64,000 nt of DNA. Origin: Mercurialis annua (lineage: Eukaryota > Streptophyta > Magnoliopsida > Malpighiales > Euphorbiaceae). The notes under the pieces are model-generated. The model saw nothing but the letters and a program-made list of their open reading frames with translations. It did no database searches and was not told the origin of the DNA. Each line of letters opens with the position of its first letter. Position 1 is the stretch's first letter. Of this stretch, positions 44,880-57,596 are shown piece after piece. The DNA is taken from contig NC_065576.1 in the NCBI RefSeq assembly GCF_937616625.2, positions 33,568,628-33,632,627 on the forward strand, written 5' to 3'. The position numbers and the translations under genes were made by a program.

Positions 44880-46585
44880 GAATTTGGCCTGAAAATTAAT
44901 AACTTGGGGCTGTCCTAAATTTTAGAGCTGTTATGCGCGACATAATGTTCTAATTTATTTAAGTCGCCTAAGTCCGAATCAGCAGAAACTTATACTTAGA
45001 CATTTATAGATAACATCCTTAAGTGTCCGTACCAACAAACAGAACTTAATTTGCAGCTGCATAGCATGAGATATTGCCCTTGCAATATGCCTGTTTTGCA
45101 GGACAATTTTCTGCAAAATGTCATACTAGTTTGCGTCGCTTCTAAAACCTATCGAAAACATGCTTTCTTATTCATACAATCGAGCCCCTACATATCATAT
45201 TAGACACTTGAATTTCATGATCTAACACCATTAGAATCATTTAAAGATCAACCTTTCATTTGGGCCGAACCATATCATCAATTTTTCCATCAAAACCTTA
45301 ACAATCAATCTTGACTCAAATTAGATCAATATTCATTCATAATTCAACTATACAACTCAAAACCAAAGCTTATACACATCAATTAGATTTCATATCATCA
45401 ACCTAACATAGGGACGAATGCCCTATTCCAACTCTATGTCAAAATTTTCATCAATTTAATCCAATTTCTATAGCTAAAACATCAACTATTAATCATCATC
45501 TAATACATAGCAAAACCGAACCCTAAGCCAACCAAACTCATCCAATTTCATCAATCTAAACTTAATCAAACTCAGAATTAAAAGCTCACCTTGGTTGTTG
45601 ATGGAGGCCGAAGGGTTAATCTTCCAAAATCATCATCACAATCTTTCATATAAGCTCCCAATAACCTTATAACAATCAAATACATAAAACCCCTAAATTA
45701 ACTCCAAAACCGAATTAATGACTCTGAAACCCTAATTATATACTGAGCTTATTACCTTAAATTGAAGCCTTAGATCAGTAGGTCTGCTTATCCTCTTTCC
45801 GTTGCCTTGAAAATTGCTCAATTCCGATGTCAAACGAAGAAACGACAAGGATTTAATGATTTTAGAAATTCGGAGGAGATGATGATGTTCTTCATCAAAT
45901 GCATTTTGCTGGAAATGAGTGTTTGAAGGCTTAATATTCATAAGCTAATGGGCTTATATAGCTTGGCGAAAATTCTCTCTTTAATCCTTAAAATTGCCAC
46001 CTCCTCACTCTTAAATTCCTAACTTTTCTTTCGTCCAATTTAGTCCGTCGATAGCTTAATCGTTCGAACTCGATGAATATCGTATTATTTATATCCAAAT
46101 GAATAATAATCTTTTGCTATCTTATTATTTTATATTCCGATAATTTATTACTCTTAATTTCGGCTACAACGCTCAATTTTCCAATTTGAGCGAAAATGAC
46201 TATTTTCGTCACTTTTCCGTCCTTATTTTGATTTGACAAATATCGATATCCAAGTAATCGATATTATTATCTTAAATACCAATTCTCGTCAACTATTTAT
46301 TTAAATTATATTTTCCGGACAATTAAATTCTATTTTCCAATTTCTTAGGGACTTTAACTTATTTTAAATTCCAACTTTTCCTATAATTTCCTTTAGTCCC
46401 GTCAAACTATTTTAGGCATTATAAATATTGAAATTTCTTCTTTAAATTTCAATATCAACCTATTCTTGTCCTTCTTTAAATATTTCCTTATTAAATCTTT
46501 CCGATAACTTCTTTTCCAGCCGCTTCATTATTTTAAATCGGGCACGTGACCTACTTTGGCAACGCCAGACGTACTGGGTATTACA
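44880..46585 (-). repeat. Antisense LTR remnant related to the LARD LTR
   Basis: Two blocks align with the LARD LTR: 44981-45122 (CCGTACCAACAAACAGAACTT, then GAGATATTGCCCTTGCAA and a TTTTGCAGGACAATTTTCTG hairpin) with 17262-17402, and 45750-45850 (ACCTTAAATTGAAGCC, then CAATTCCGATGTCAAACGA) with 17995-18080. It ends GGGTATTACA, the complement of an LTR start. Confidence 0.65.
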
Positions 46586-48000
46586 AAATACCTCAGACAA
46601 AACACGAAAATGACTTGCTATACTAGTCGTATCTAACACGGATATCAAACTAACTCGATAACTTAACTTTTTATCGAGTAAGGTTACTAATGACCTAAGC
46701 AAAACCAACATCTATCTCGGCTTATAGCTTAGCCAAAATTTAAACCAAATAACTAAGCAATACGACTTAATCGTAGCTTAAAACATCTTTTATATTTTAT
46801 AAAGCATTTGACTTAAAACCTTGTTTTTCGTACTTCTTTAAACCATTTTCCAAACATCAAATAACCAAACTCCGTTTGGCTTTCAAAATGTATTATTGAT
46901 ACATTTTTCACATCTCCAAACCATGGTTTAAAACCTTTAAAATCATGTTTAAAACATTTTAAACTTGAGCTGTCCATATTATAAAATTGCTACGTACAAC
47001 AAAATGTTTTTATTTATTAGAGCCATTTAGAGACCGAATCAACAGAAACTCAAAACTGTAAAGTTTTAGCTAACACCCTTAAATTTTTGTACCATTAAAC
47101 GGAACTTAATTCGGAGCTATATAGCTCGAGATATCGCTCTTGCAACACGCCTATTCTGCACGCACAATTTCCAGCAACCTTATCAAACACTTAATCAATC
47201 AAAAACTCATCCTAATCGATTATATTCACCTCTTATCATCATTAAACTCATCCCTAAGCCATAGCTATCAAGTTTAATCAAAGATTTATTCATGGCCGAA
47301 CCATAACATAACAATTCATACTCCATTACTCATTCAAACAACATAATAACAACTCTACAACTCAAAACAAACATTAAAACATCCACAGCATAGCAAACTC
47401 CCAAACTAAATTCAAAAACCTAAACCTTACAATCCACATATCTTAACAAACAACCATCAACTTCCAGAATTAAGAGGCAATAGATGATTACCTATGCTTG
47501 TTGATTGTTTTGCCTCAAAAAAGAAGAAGATTGGTTGAGAAATCCCTTGGCTATGGAGTTGATGGAGTTGGCGCACATGAGAGGAAGAAGATGATGGGTT
47601 TTCTCTTTTCTTTCTCTCTATTACTTTGTGTTTTCTATCTTAAATTGTTAAGATAGGAGAACATACCATAAAGGCCCTCTACTTTAGCCTTCTTCACTTA
47701 ATTAATTAGTAAATAATCCAATTTAACTTATTTAACACTTCGACGTACTTACTTATTGAAATGACTTTGGAAAATCTTTCTCCCACAAGTCCTTACTTAT
47801 CTTAATAATAATAATAATAATTTTTCATTTTGAATTATTATTATTTCACAACCTATCTTTAATAATTCTCATGTCGGTGTCCATTTTCCGACCTATTTGG
47901 TCCAAATCACGAAACTTTAGGACGTGTGGCATCTTTTTCTTATTTCAACTTTTTGGTGTTTTTACATCTTTCCACATATAAATTAATATGTAATAATTAG
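46586..48000 (-). repeat. Second antisense LTR remnant
   Basis: Holds a third version of the conserved block (47041-47160: TTGTACCATTAAACGGAACTT, then CTCGAGATATCGCTCTTGCA). The rest is AT-rich, with the same CATCATTAAACTCATCC-like texture as the LARD LTR. Borders are not defined. Confidence 0.5.
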
Positions 48001-50133
48001 AATCTCATTCTTACATTTTTTTTATTCAATTTTGTCTTCAAATTTTCTAAAAATAATAAATATTTTTCTTATTTATATAAAAATTATAAATATTATTTCT
48101 TAAATTGATCAGAATGGATGTAAGTAAATTCCCAAGTAAGAAATTCAGAGACTGTATTGACTGTTTGTTTGATGTTTATACCAAGCCAATGAGATATTTT
48201 CTGGTCCACTCTCTTAAAGATCGAAGATTACATCGAGAACAAACTAAAAGAAATTAATAATAAAAAAACTAGAAACAATTAATACCTATTCAAATTTTTA
48301 GACATTAATTTAGATAATGGCTTTTTATATAAAATACTGTTTTTCTATAACATTTATATTTTTTACTACTCCTTCTACATCTATACATTTCATACAAACT
48401 TTGTTTTCTTTTCTATACTATTTTTTCTAAAACTTTAATTTCTATATTAATTTACATTTTCCAACATTCTTTTTCATTATTTTCACTTATATTTTCACCA
48501 TTGTATTTTTGCACTTAATATTTATCATCATTTTAATGTTTAATATTTTTTTAATTTTTTAATTTTTTTAATTTTTTTGGATTTTGATTTTTCTAATCGT
48601 CGGCAGTTTTCATCAGCTTTGAAATCAACACAATATCAACAATATTTAATGAACTGGGTAATATTAATTTATAATGTTTTTATTCTAATTTTTATTTTTT
48701 TTTTATTTTTATTTTTTTATTCTAATTTTTATTTTTTACTTATAATTAATCGGTATTTATTATTTACCATATATTAAATTTTAATTGTTTTTCATATATC
48801 AACATAAAATCAACACAAAATCAACCAAAAATTAGCATGTAATAAACTAATTAATTTAAAATTTTAAAATCTTTTATACTAACTTTTATTTTTTAACAAT
48901 GCTTCAATTTAATTTAATTTTTTTTATTTTACGTATAATATAGTCTTTTTGATAGTGATAAAATCAAAAAAATATCAACATGATATCAACACAATATTAA
49001 CATGAAATCAACATGTGTACAAATCATCAACTATACAACTCGCGAAAATACTGAAAATCAACACAATATTAACATAAAATCGACAAGTGTAAAAATTCTC
49101 AACAATACAACTCATGAAAATATTTCATCTATTGTTCTTATTATCCTTTTTTTCATCTATTAAAATCCGACTAAAGCCATGCCTCATTCTTGTTCAAAAG
49201 TAGCTCCATTTGAATTCACCTTGACCCATATTTTTCTTGGCTTTGTCCAATAAACAGCTGCAATAAATTTGTGAGCATTATATTGACACTGCCCCGATTT
49301 TTGGCTGTACACAATTGGCCAACTGACAGCTTCATTAACAATCAAATGCAAACACATGATTATTATCTAACTACCTTATTTATTTGCCTCTACAAACTCC
49401 ATATCAACATACAAAATTCTGAAATACTTTATAGGACAATGAAATTTTCATATCTAACAGTCAACCAGCAAAACATTTGTATGTAACACCAATAAAACCA
49501 ACAAAAGTGTTCAAGAGGAAACTTTGAGAAGTGGAGCAATTAATCAGAATATTAACAATTGATTTTTGATTTGTATGGACAAAATAGATTAAAAATAGAT
49601 AAAATCAAAAATAATTTGTCACTCATCCAACAACGGCCTTTTTTTCACTGAGGTTTTGTAGAGTAAAAAAAAAATTTCAAAGTAACAAAGAAATTCAAAA
49701 TCTTAATGTTTGTAAAGTTTCAAAATACGCAAGAATTTCAATCAATCGAATTCTTTTATTCTACCTATTGAGCAATGACAACTTTGTCTTCTAAAAAATT
49801 AGAGGATTGTGTTAGGATATAAATTACAAATGTAAACCAACAAAGCCGTACTTAGCAAACAATCCGGATCAACACCAGCGGTAGTAGGAGCGGCGACGGC
49901 AGGAGCGGCGAAGGTAGGAACGACGACGGCATGAGCGGCGACAACAGAAAAAAAAAGAGAAGATGAGAAGTCAAACCAGAAAAGACGATGAAGAAGATAA
50001 ATAGGAAGATAGGGAAAATAAGAAAGTTGGTAAAAAGTAAAAATTTGAAGCGTGTATCGTAGTTTACAAAATAAAAATAGGGCATCATATATATGATAAA
50101 AATCAGGGAAAGTTGGTTATTTGGGTAAAAAGC
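48001..50133. other. AT-rich spacer with ATCAACACAATATCAAC repeats
   Basis: Degenerate ATCAACACAATATCAAC / ACATAAAATCAAC repeats at about 48600-49110. A short GGCGACGG-type trinucleotide tract at 49865-49945 gives a low-complexity minus-strand ORF. No gene accepted. Confidence 0.45.
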
Positions 50134-50262
50134 TGTAATATCCCGTAAAAATTCTTAAAATTTTCCGATGAGTTTCCGATTGCTTTTTAGAAATTTTTTT
50201 AAGTTTCGTGGTTCGGTTCGATTTAGGTTTAATTTAAAAAAAAAAAAGAAATCCATTAAGGT

Positions 50263-50406
50263 GTGGTTCAACCAAGTGGTTGAACTACTTGCTGGTAACT
50301 CAGGTCTCGAACGAGACCTGAGGTTCAGGAACAAGTTCTCGTTCGAGAACTTGTAGGTTCTCGAACGAGAACCTTGAAAATTAGCTGGTCTCGTTCGAGA
50401 CCAGCT
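50263..50406. repeat. Palindrome array in the solo LTR
   Basis: Hairpins with arms GTGGTTCAACC (one mismatch, 50263-50288), CAGGTCTCG (50301-50320), ACAAGTTCTCG (50331-50354), AGGTTCTCG (50355-50374) and AGCTGGTCTCG (50383-50406). The last four share the core TCTCG-AA/TT-CGAGA while their outer arms differ and stay complementary. They are followed by a run of 16 G. Confidence 0.93.
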
Positions 50407-52284
50407 CTTCTATTTCGGGGGGGGGGGGGGGGCACTTTCGTCACTCGTTTCTAACCTAAACGACCTACTTAAATACTTAAAATTCAACCCTAATCTATTC
50501 TCCACGCTACAAACAAACCCTAGACATCTTTAACATCCATTTTCACTGAGAAACGTTGCTGCAATCATCCCTCAAAGTTGCTGTTCCAGTAAGCTTCATT
50601 ACTCAATCAAATTTCAGTTTTGGTTTATGAACGACATTCCGTATTTTGAGTCGTTTTTGCTCGTTTCTAGATCGAAATTGATTATGTTTGATCTTAGACG
50701 TTGTGGACTCAATTCTCTACGTTTCTACTCTTTGATTTCGCAAAACGGTGTGCCGCCGATCTCGTTTCAATCGCCGCCGTTTCATCGCATTGGTACGTTA
50801 GCATTGATCCTGTTTCGTATTTGAAATTGATTTCTGCCGAAACCATTCTCTTCCATTAGCTATGAATTTGTTATTTTTACTGATATTAGATCGTTGAAAT
50901 TGCTATAATTCATAGTTAAATTGTTTGAGTTATTGTGCCGTGGTATTAAATCGTCGTTTGGTTTATGGATCTTTGTTCACTGCGTGTTGATTCGGTCTTC
51001 ATGTTCTTTTGATTCTTCACTTTGCTTTAGGGATAGGATGTGGGTTGAATTAGGAAGTTTTGAGTCCATTAAAGGTGAGTTGTAGTTCCTGCAATGGAGT
51101 TTTGGGTGGCGGGGATTAAATCCTTGTTTGAATGAAGAAGACGGCTAATTAGCCACTATGGCCACCATATTGTTTCTCTTAAAACAAGTTAATGCTTAAG
51201 GTTATCATAATTGATTTTGTTTAATTATAACCCTTGAATCTTGATTTGATTTAATATTAGTAAAGTGTAAACAATAAGTCTTTTAATAATTTAAGTTAAT
51301 ATAATTGCTCGGGTAATTATATTTGCTTCCGGATATCAAAGTGGTTAAAGTACAATTTAGCCCTTGAACATATTTTTAACTTATTAAGTTGTTGGTTATA
51401 ACGTTATATTTTATTTTGAAATATAATATCTATATTTAATTTCGAATATCAAGTTGGCATGAAATTGGCCAAATTACAATTTAACCCTTAAACGTTTTAT
51501 AATTTATTTAAGTAAGTTTGTGGTTAGTAACTTTATACTTTGTTTTAATTATAAACAAAAGTAATTAATTTGATTTCGAATACCTAATTGGCTAAAGTAC
51601 AATTTAGTCCCTAATTGGCTAAAGTACAGTTTAGTCCCTAAACTTTCATAAACTTAAAATAGTTAGATTTTTGGGTTGTAACTTGGGTTACTTGAAATTG
51701 AAGTTATTGAGTTCCGTTTTTTTAAAATGGATTATTATTTTATCGAATTATTTTATAAATATAAACTCGGGTTTATATTTGATAAACGTTTTGAGTCGGG
51801 TTAGACTTGGGTCATCCGACAAGTGAGGTTAGCTTGGTAGTTATTGATAACTCGGCTAATCCACTATTTGAAAATTTATTATTATTTAAAGATTTTTAAA
51901 TAATATTTGTAAATTGGATTTTTAAGCAAGAACTCAATAGACTTGTATTAATTGAACTTTATTACCTAATGGGTATTTTTGTGTTGTTCTGGATTGTTTA
52001 TTCCGACGTTTTATTTGTGCTAGTCCTATGTGGTGTCTAGTACTCTCTAGAGTTAGGGTCTGTTTTTAATAATTATTTTATTTGTTTAGACCCGTCTACT
52101 GTTCGTGATTCAGAGGCGAACCAGGATTAGTTGCTTACCGGTTATCACGTGGATTAGCAAGCAGTGAGTTTATACTTACTATTTACCGCTTTATTAAGTA
52201 AATTGTTATTTTAATATTAAATATATATATTGTACGTATATTGCGAACTGTTTTTATATTATGGCTCTTAGTTGGAACATGCTA

Positions 52285-52478
52285 CCTAATGGGCATCATT
52301 AGGACTACGTGCGCACCGGTAATGATCTGGGTAAGGTATTTATGGAAATGTGGTAACTCGGTGTGAGCGTAGCTCTCGGGACCAAATAGAGTAACTCGGT
52401 GTAGCACAGCTCTCGGGACTCTGGATATGGTAAAAGTGTGGTCAGTGGTAACTCGGTGTAGCTCAACTCTCGGGACCA
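52285..52478 (+). repeat. LTR hairpins with constant loop motif, solo LTR
   Basis: CCTAATG/CATTAGG hairpin at 52285-52303, then three units GTAACTCGGTG...CTCTCGGGAC at 52351-52384, 52388-52422 and 52446-52478. Their outer arms are TGGT/ACCA, AGAGT/ACTCT and TGGT/ACCA. This is the same architecture as the LARD LTR row, in the same element-sense orientation. Confidence 0.85.
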
Positions 52479-53076
52479 GGCCTATTGGATTATGTTTATT
52501 ATTTAGAATTGTGGATTAGGGTTCCAACTATTATTCGTAATATCATTATTAAATGTTTTAAACGGTTTTAAAGGTTTTCCACTTAATAAATGTAGATAGT
52601 GGCATAAACTCATCTCAGTATATCTGACCCCGTTGTTTTCCCAATTTTTCCCAGGGTTATGATCTGAGAGAGTCTGGTGATCTCCGCATTTACTTTTCCC
52701 CGGAGGTTCCATTTATTTTAGTAGAACTATCAAACTATTTTATTCTTAGACCTCAGTAGTTGACTAGACGTCTTTATTTTTATTACAGTTTTTTGTCGGA
52801 TTAGTTCGACTAGTTATATTGCTTTGGCATGTTATATGATTTCTCAGGATTATTTATGTTATGCCTATTTACAACTCAGTATTGGAAATCATGTTATATT
52901 TAAATGTTGAATATTGTAACTGCTAGAATTAGGCTGAAGTCTCGGTTGCCCCCGAGCATTGGTTTTCTTGTAGATTTATTATAATTGTATGTTAACCGGA
53001 AGGCTAGCTACGGGTTTTGGTACTACATTACCCATACCCTAGCGCCGGTCACGATTCATGAAAATGGGTCGTGACA

Positions 53077-53897
53077 AAAGCCCTTTAGATAATATAGAAA
53101 ATCTTTTTTATATTTTAATATGTGCCTCTTCTTTCAAAATATCATATATTTATTGAATGGAGGGAGGATAAATTATGGATAGAAAATATTAGATCCATGA
53201 ATTAAAAAAAAAAACGTTATGAAATCAAAATACCATCTGTTCAAGTTCTTGATTTTTTAGCCATTTATTTTGACGTTGCATGCTTTGTAAGTATTTTTTC
53301 ATTTTATATTAAAAAAACATTTCATTATATAGAAACCATGTTTACTAGCTATAAAATTAATTTAGTGTGAATTGCCACTGATATATACTAATTTGTTACT
53401 ATATTAGTTGTTTTCTAATAAGGAGTTAGAGCTTAGTGATTATATAATAAGAACTTTTTCATAAATTAATAATTTACTTCGTAATATATATGGAATTTGC
53501 ATTTTATATGGCAGACTTTTCTTTAATTCTTCCAAATGGCTTTACCAAATTTAAAAGATATAAAAAGAATAGTTGAACGCAATGAGTTAGAAATCGGATT
53601 GGCTGGTTCAACCGATTCAACCGGAATCCAACCATCTGTCTAGTCCAATTAGCCTCTCTGAACTGGAAATCCGATCGAAAAGGTTTAGACTGCCCCAAAC
53701 TGTGAAAACCATACTAAACCGGAAACTGAAAAACAGGTTGAACCATTCGGTTTCAATTCTTGTATTTCAAACAAATGCTCTCATTTATTCCACTTCATTT
53801 CTATATTTACTATGTTTGCTTGCTCTCTAAACAACTATGATTGACTTGCAATAATTTATTCCGCTTTCATAAAAAAGAGTAAAACAACAACTATTTT
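53077..53897. other. Spacer, no gene seen
   Basis: AT-rich. Around 53600-53750 there are AACCGATTCAACCGG-type words in both orientations, common in plant MITEs, but no clean termini. Confidence 0.4.
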
Positions 53898-54247
53898 TGT
53901 AACACCCCGTATTTTTCCGACTTGTTTCGATGAGTTTTTCGATGTGTTTTGGGTTGATGTTTGGTGGTCTGGTTCCTTGGAACTTTGGTTTGGTTTTCAT
54001 TATAATTATTTTGATGTTTGAGCTTGTTTTGAGTGTGGTTCAGGCCGTGTGGATCGACCTTGGGCTTATTGTCCAAAAAATTATTATTTTTGGAAGCAAG
54101 GGTGTATCTTGGCATGACAGGACCATCACGGTAGCGATACACCATCATGGGCGCGATTCATGCATCTCGGGCGCGACACTGTAGGGTTTGCTGTTTTGCC
54201 ATAAATAGCCCTTTAACTCGATTCTATAAGCCCTTTTTCACCCTATC
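53898..54247 (+). repeat. Older LTR fragment interrupted by the chromovirus
   Basis: Starts TGTAACACCCCGTATTTTTC like 12977 and runs 350 bp through GGGCGCGA-type words and AAATAGCCC, then is cut by the LTR beginning at 54248. CTATC (54243-54247) should recur beyond the window if it is the target-site duplication. Confidence 0.75.
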
Positions 54248-57200
54248 TGTAATACCCCGTGTTTTCTGTTTATGTTTCCGATAGTTGTTCGTTCATTTCA
54301 TCTTCCGTACCTCGCGTGTTTGGGCTCGAATAGTCCATTTTTGAAGTTCGGAATCGGTTGCGTTTCGTCGGCGGGTTCGGGCCCAAGTCTGGGCCGTTTT
54401 AAAATTTTGCCTGCAGGGCGCGACGGAAGGCGCGACAGGTCCGGCGCGCCTCGCATCGCGCCCTGCTTAAAATTTGATAAGAGGACGCGATGGCCCGTCG
54501 CGCCTCGCGACGCGCCTGCCATCGCGCCCTGCGAGTAAAAATCCGACGTGGGGTCTATAAATAGACCTCTTAACCTAACCTAATCATTTTTCTCACTTCT
54601 ACTAAAACCCTAGCCACCATCTACTTTGTTTTCCTCCAAGAAACTCACTCCCAAATCCTCCTCCAAACTCAACTGTCCATTGGTAAGTTTCTTGAGTTTT
54701 AATTTCAGTTTTACTTATGAACGATATACTGAAATTCTGATCGTTCTCTCTCGTTTCATTATCAAAATCAGAACCGTTCGATCCCAGTGATTATAGACTC
54801 GATCATCTACGATCCTAACGTTTCGGAATCGGAAACGGTACGTTATTTTCTTCGTTTGAGCAATCGCCGTTTTACCGCTGTAATTACTTTCAGTTTAAGC
54901 TTTTGAACAACATTCAGTTAATTGACTCGTTCTTGCTTGTTCCTAGATCGAAATCAATTCCGTTTCGTCTCAGAGATTCTAGACTCACGTATCTACGATT
55001 CCCCATCTTGTTTTCGTTGAACGGTATGCTATCGATCTCGTTTCAATCGCTGCCGTTTTATCGTTTCGTTTGTTCATATAACTGTTTGGATTCAAACGTT
55101 TACTGCCAATGATTTTGTTTCTTGATGGTGGTTATATTATGTTAATTAGCATCTTTGATTGTTTGGGGTTAGCGGAATTGGTTGAATTGTGTGTTGCCGT
55201 GGTGTTAAATTGTCGTACGGTTATCGTTGCTTTGAATTGGTTCACTGCCATTTCCTCTCGTTTTGTTGCTACTGTTTCTGGTTCTAGATTGATTGCCTAA
55301 ATTGTGTTTCTGAACTTGTTTAATACCCTAGGATCATATCTCTAGGTTGTTAAGGTTTTAAGTTTGAGTTTTGGGTTAAGGGAGGATGAACAGTAGCTTA
55401 CATCCATGGTAGGCGGGCTATTTTGTGATTCAAATGATGAAGATGGCTTATTAGCCACTTTGGTTATCAAATTGTTTTGTTGAATTAATTGAACCCTTTA
55501 AGTTATTGTCAATTGTTTCGATAATAACTATGATTTTAAATAGACAAATTGTATACGTAAAATTTTATAACTTAAATTAATATAATTACTCGGGTAATTA
55601 TATGTAATATTAATTGTAATGTCAATTTGGTAAAATTGCAAATTAGCCCCTGAACTTAGTTTATAACTTAATTAAGTGGATTTTTGATTAATAACTTTGT
55701 ATTTGGTTTTAATTATAAATAAAAGCAATTAAATTGATTTTGGATATCAATTTGGCTAAAGTACAATTTAGTTCCTAATTGGCAAAAGTACAGTTTAGTC
55801 CCTAATTGGCTAAAGTACAATTTAGCCCTAAACTTTTATAAATTTAAAATGGTTAGATTTTTGGGTTTTAACTTGGGTTACTTGAAATTGAAGTTATTGA
55901 GTTCCGCTTTTAAAATGGTTTATTATTTTATGGAATTATTTTATAAATATAAACTCGAGTTTATATTTGATAAACGTTTTGAGTCGGGTTAGACTTGGGT
56001 CACCCGACAAGTGAGGTTAGCTTGGTAGTTAATGATAACTCGGCTAACCCACTATTTGGAAAATTAATTATTATTTAAAGTTTATTAAATAATATTTATA
56101 AATTGGATTTTTAAGCGAGAACTCAATAGACTTATATTAATTGGGCTTTGTCACCTAATGGGTATTTTTGTGTGTTCTGGCTTGTTTATTTCCGACGTGT
56201 TAATTGTGCTAGTCCTATGTGGTGTCTAGTACTCTCTAGAGTTAGGGTCTGTTTTTAATAATTATTTTATTTGTCTAGACCCGTCTATTGTTCGTGCTCC
56301 AGAGGCGAACCAGGATTAGTTGCTTGCCGGTATTCACGTGGATTAGCAAGCAGTGAGTTTGTACTTACTATTTACCGCTTTATTAAGTAAATTGTTATTT
56401 TATTATTAAATATATATACTGTACGTATATTTCGAACTGTTTTTATATTATGGCTTCTAGTTGGAACATGCTACCTAATGGGCATCATTAGGACTGCGTG
56501 CGCACCGGTAATGATCTGGGAAAGGTAATTATGGTAATGTGGTAACTCGGTGTGAGCATAGCTCTAGGGACCAAGTAGAGTAACTCGGTGTAGCTCAGCT
56601 CTCGGGACTCTGGTATAAGTGTGGTCAGTGGTAACTCGGTGTAGCTCAGCTCTCGGGACCAGACCTGTTGGATTATGTTTATTTTTTAGAATTGTGGATT
56701 AGGGTTCCAACTATTATTCGTAATATCGTATTTAAATGTTTTAAACGGTTTTAAAGGTTTTCCACTTAATAAATGTAGGTAGTGGTATAAACTCATCTCA
56801 GTATATATGACCCCGTTGTTTTCCCAATTTTCCCCAGGGTTATGATCTGAGAGAGTCTGGTGATCTCATCATTTACTTTTCCTCGGAGGTTCCTTTTATT
56901 TTTAATAAACTGTAAAACTGTTTTATTCTTAGACCGCAGTAGTTACTAGACGTCCTTGTTATTATTATATATTTTGTCGGATTGGTTCGACCGGTTATAT
57001 TGCTTTGGCATGTTATATTATTTACATTGGTTTATGATAAATCTATATTAGACTCGGAATTGGATAAGCATGTTATTTCAACTATTGAATATTATAACTG
57101 CTAGATTTAGGTTGGAGTCTCGGTTGCCCCCGAGCATTGGTTTTCTGCAGGTTTATGTGTTTATATGTTAATTGAAAGGCTAGCTACGGGTTTTGGTACT

Positions 57201-57252
57201 ACATTACCCATACCCTAGCGCCGGTCGCGATTCATGAAAATGGGTCGTGGCA
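54248..57252 (+). repeat. Chromovirus 5' LTR
   Basis: TGTAATACCCC to GGGTCGTGGCA. The upstream half has GC-rich GGCGCGAC / GTCGCGCC inverted words (about 54410-54535). The TATA box comes next, followed by an untranslated region with a GGTAAGTT donor-like site. The CCTAATG/CATTAGG hairpin is at 56474-56492 and constant-loop hairpins at 56540-56573, 56577-56611 and 56629-56661. Confidence 0.93.
54556..54563 (+). promoter_or_regulatory. LTR TATA box
   Basis: TATAAATA, just downstream of the GC-rich inverted words and about 310 bp into the LTR. The same box is at 62999-63006 in the 3' LTR. An AAACCCTAGCCACC leader follows, consistent with transcription starting nearby. Confidence 0.7.
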
Positions 57253-57256
57253 AACT

Positions 57257-57268
57257 TGGTATCAGAGC
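57257..57268 (+). promoter_or_regulatory. Chromovirus primer-binding site
   Basis: TGGTATCAGAGC, four bases after the 5' LTR, complementary to the initiator tRNA-Met 3' end. Confidence 0.92.
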
Positions 57269-57596
57269 TTTGGTTTCAAACCAAGGCCAATTGCTTGCTA
57301 TGTGTTTACTCTGTTAAGTAAGGTTGTGTCTTAGGAACTACTGCGGATATAGGTTTCTGTCATGTCTTTAAATACGTCATCTTTTGATTTTAAAACATTC
57401 TGCCTACACCAATAGGATTGCGTCGAGTCAGTCATTATATGTTGATTTGATGCTGTTAAATGTTAATTTTATTTCACTTGGGTGAATATTTTATTGCTGT
57501 TGATTTCTCGGGAAATCCTATTTTGTTACTTGTTTTGTTTCATACTTGGGTATGAATTACGTGTTACTTAAATTGTTTTTGTTCAATCCTTAGGAT

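Larger units (their letters stand above)
50134..53076 (+). repeat. Solo LTR, Tekay-type, with perfect TSD
   Basis: 2,943 bp from TGTAATATCCCG to GGGTCGTGACA, flanked by AAAGC on both sides (50129-50133 and 53077-53081). It is colinear with the 5' LTR at 54248-57252 apart from the first 400 bp. No internal region or second LTR follows, so the rest was lost by LTR-LTR recombination. Inside are a palindrome array (50263-50406), a G16 run (50417-50432) and the constant-loop hairpins (52351-52478). Confidence 0.95.

Noticed and set aside
54272..54538. ORF in the 5' LTR (and similar at 62615-62932)
   Set aside because: Covers the U3 promoter region with GC-rich inverted words. It is upstream of the TATA box and differs by indels between the two LTRs.
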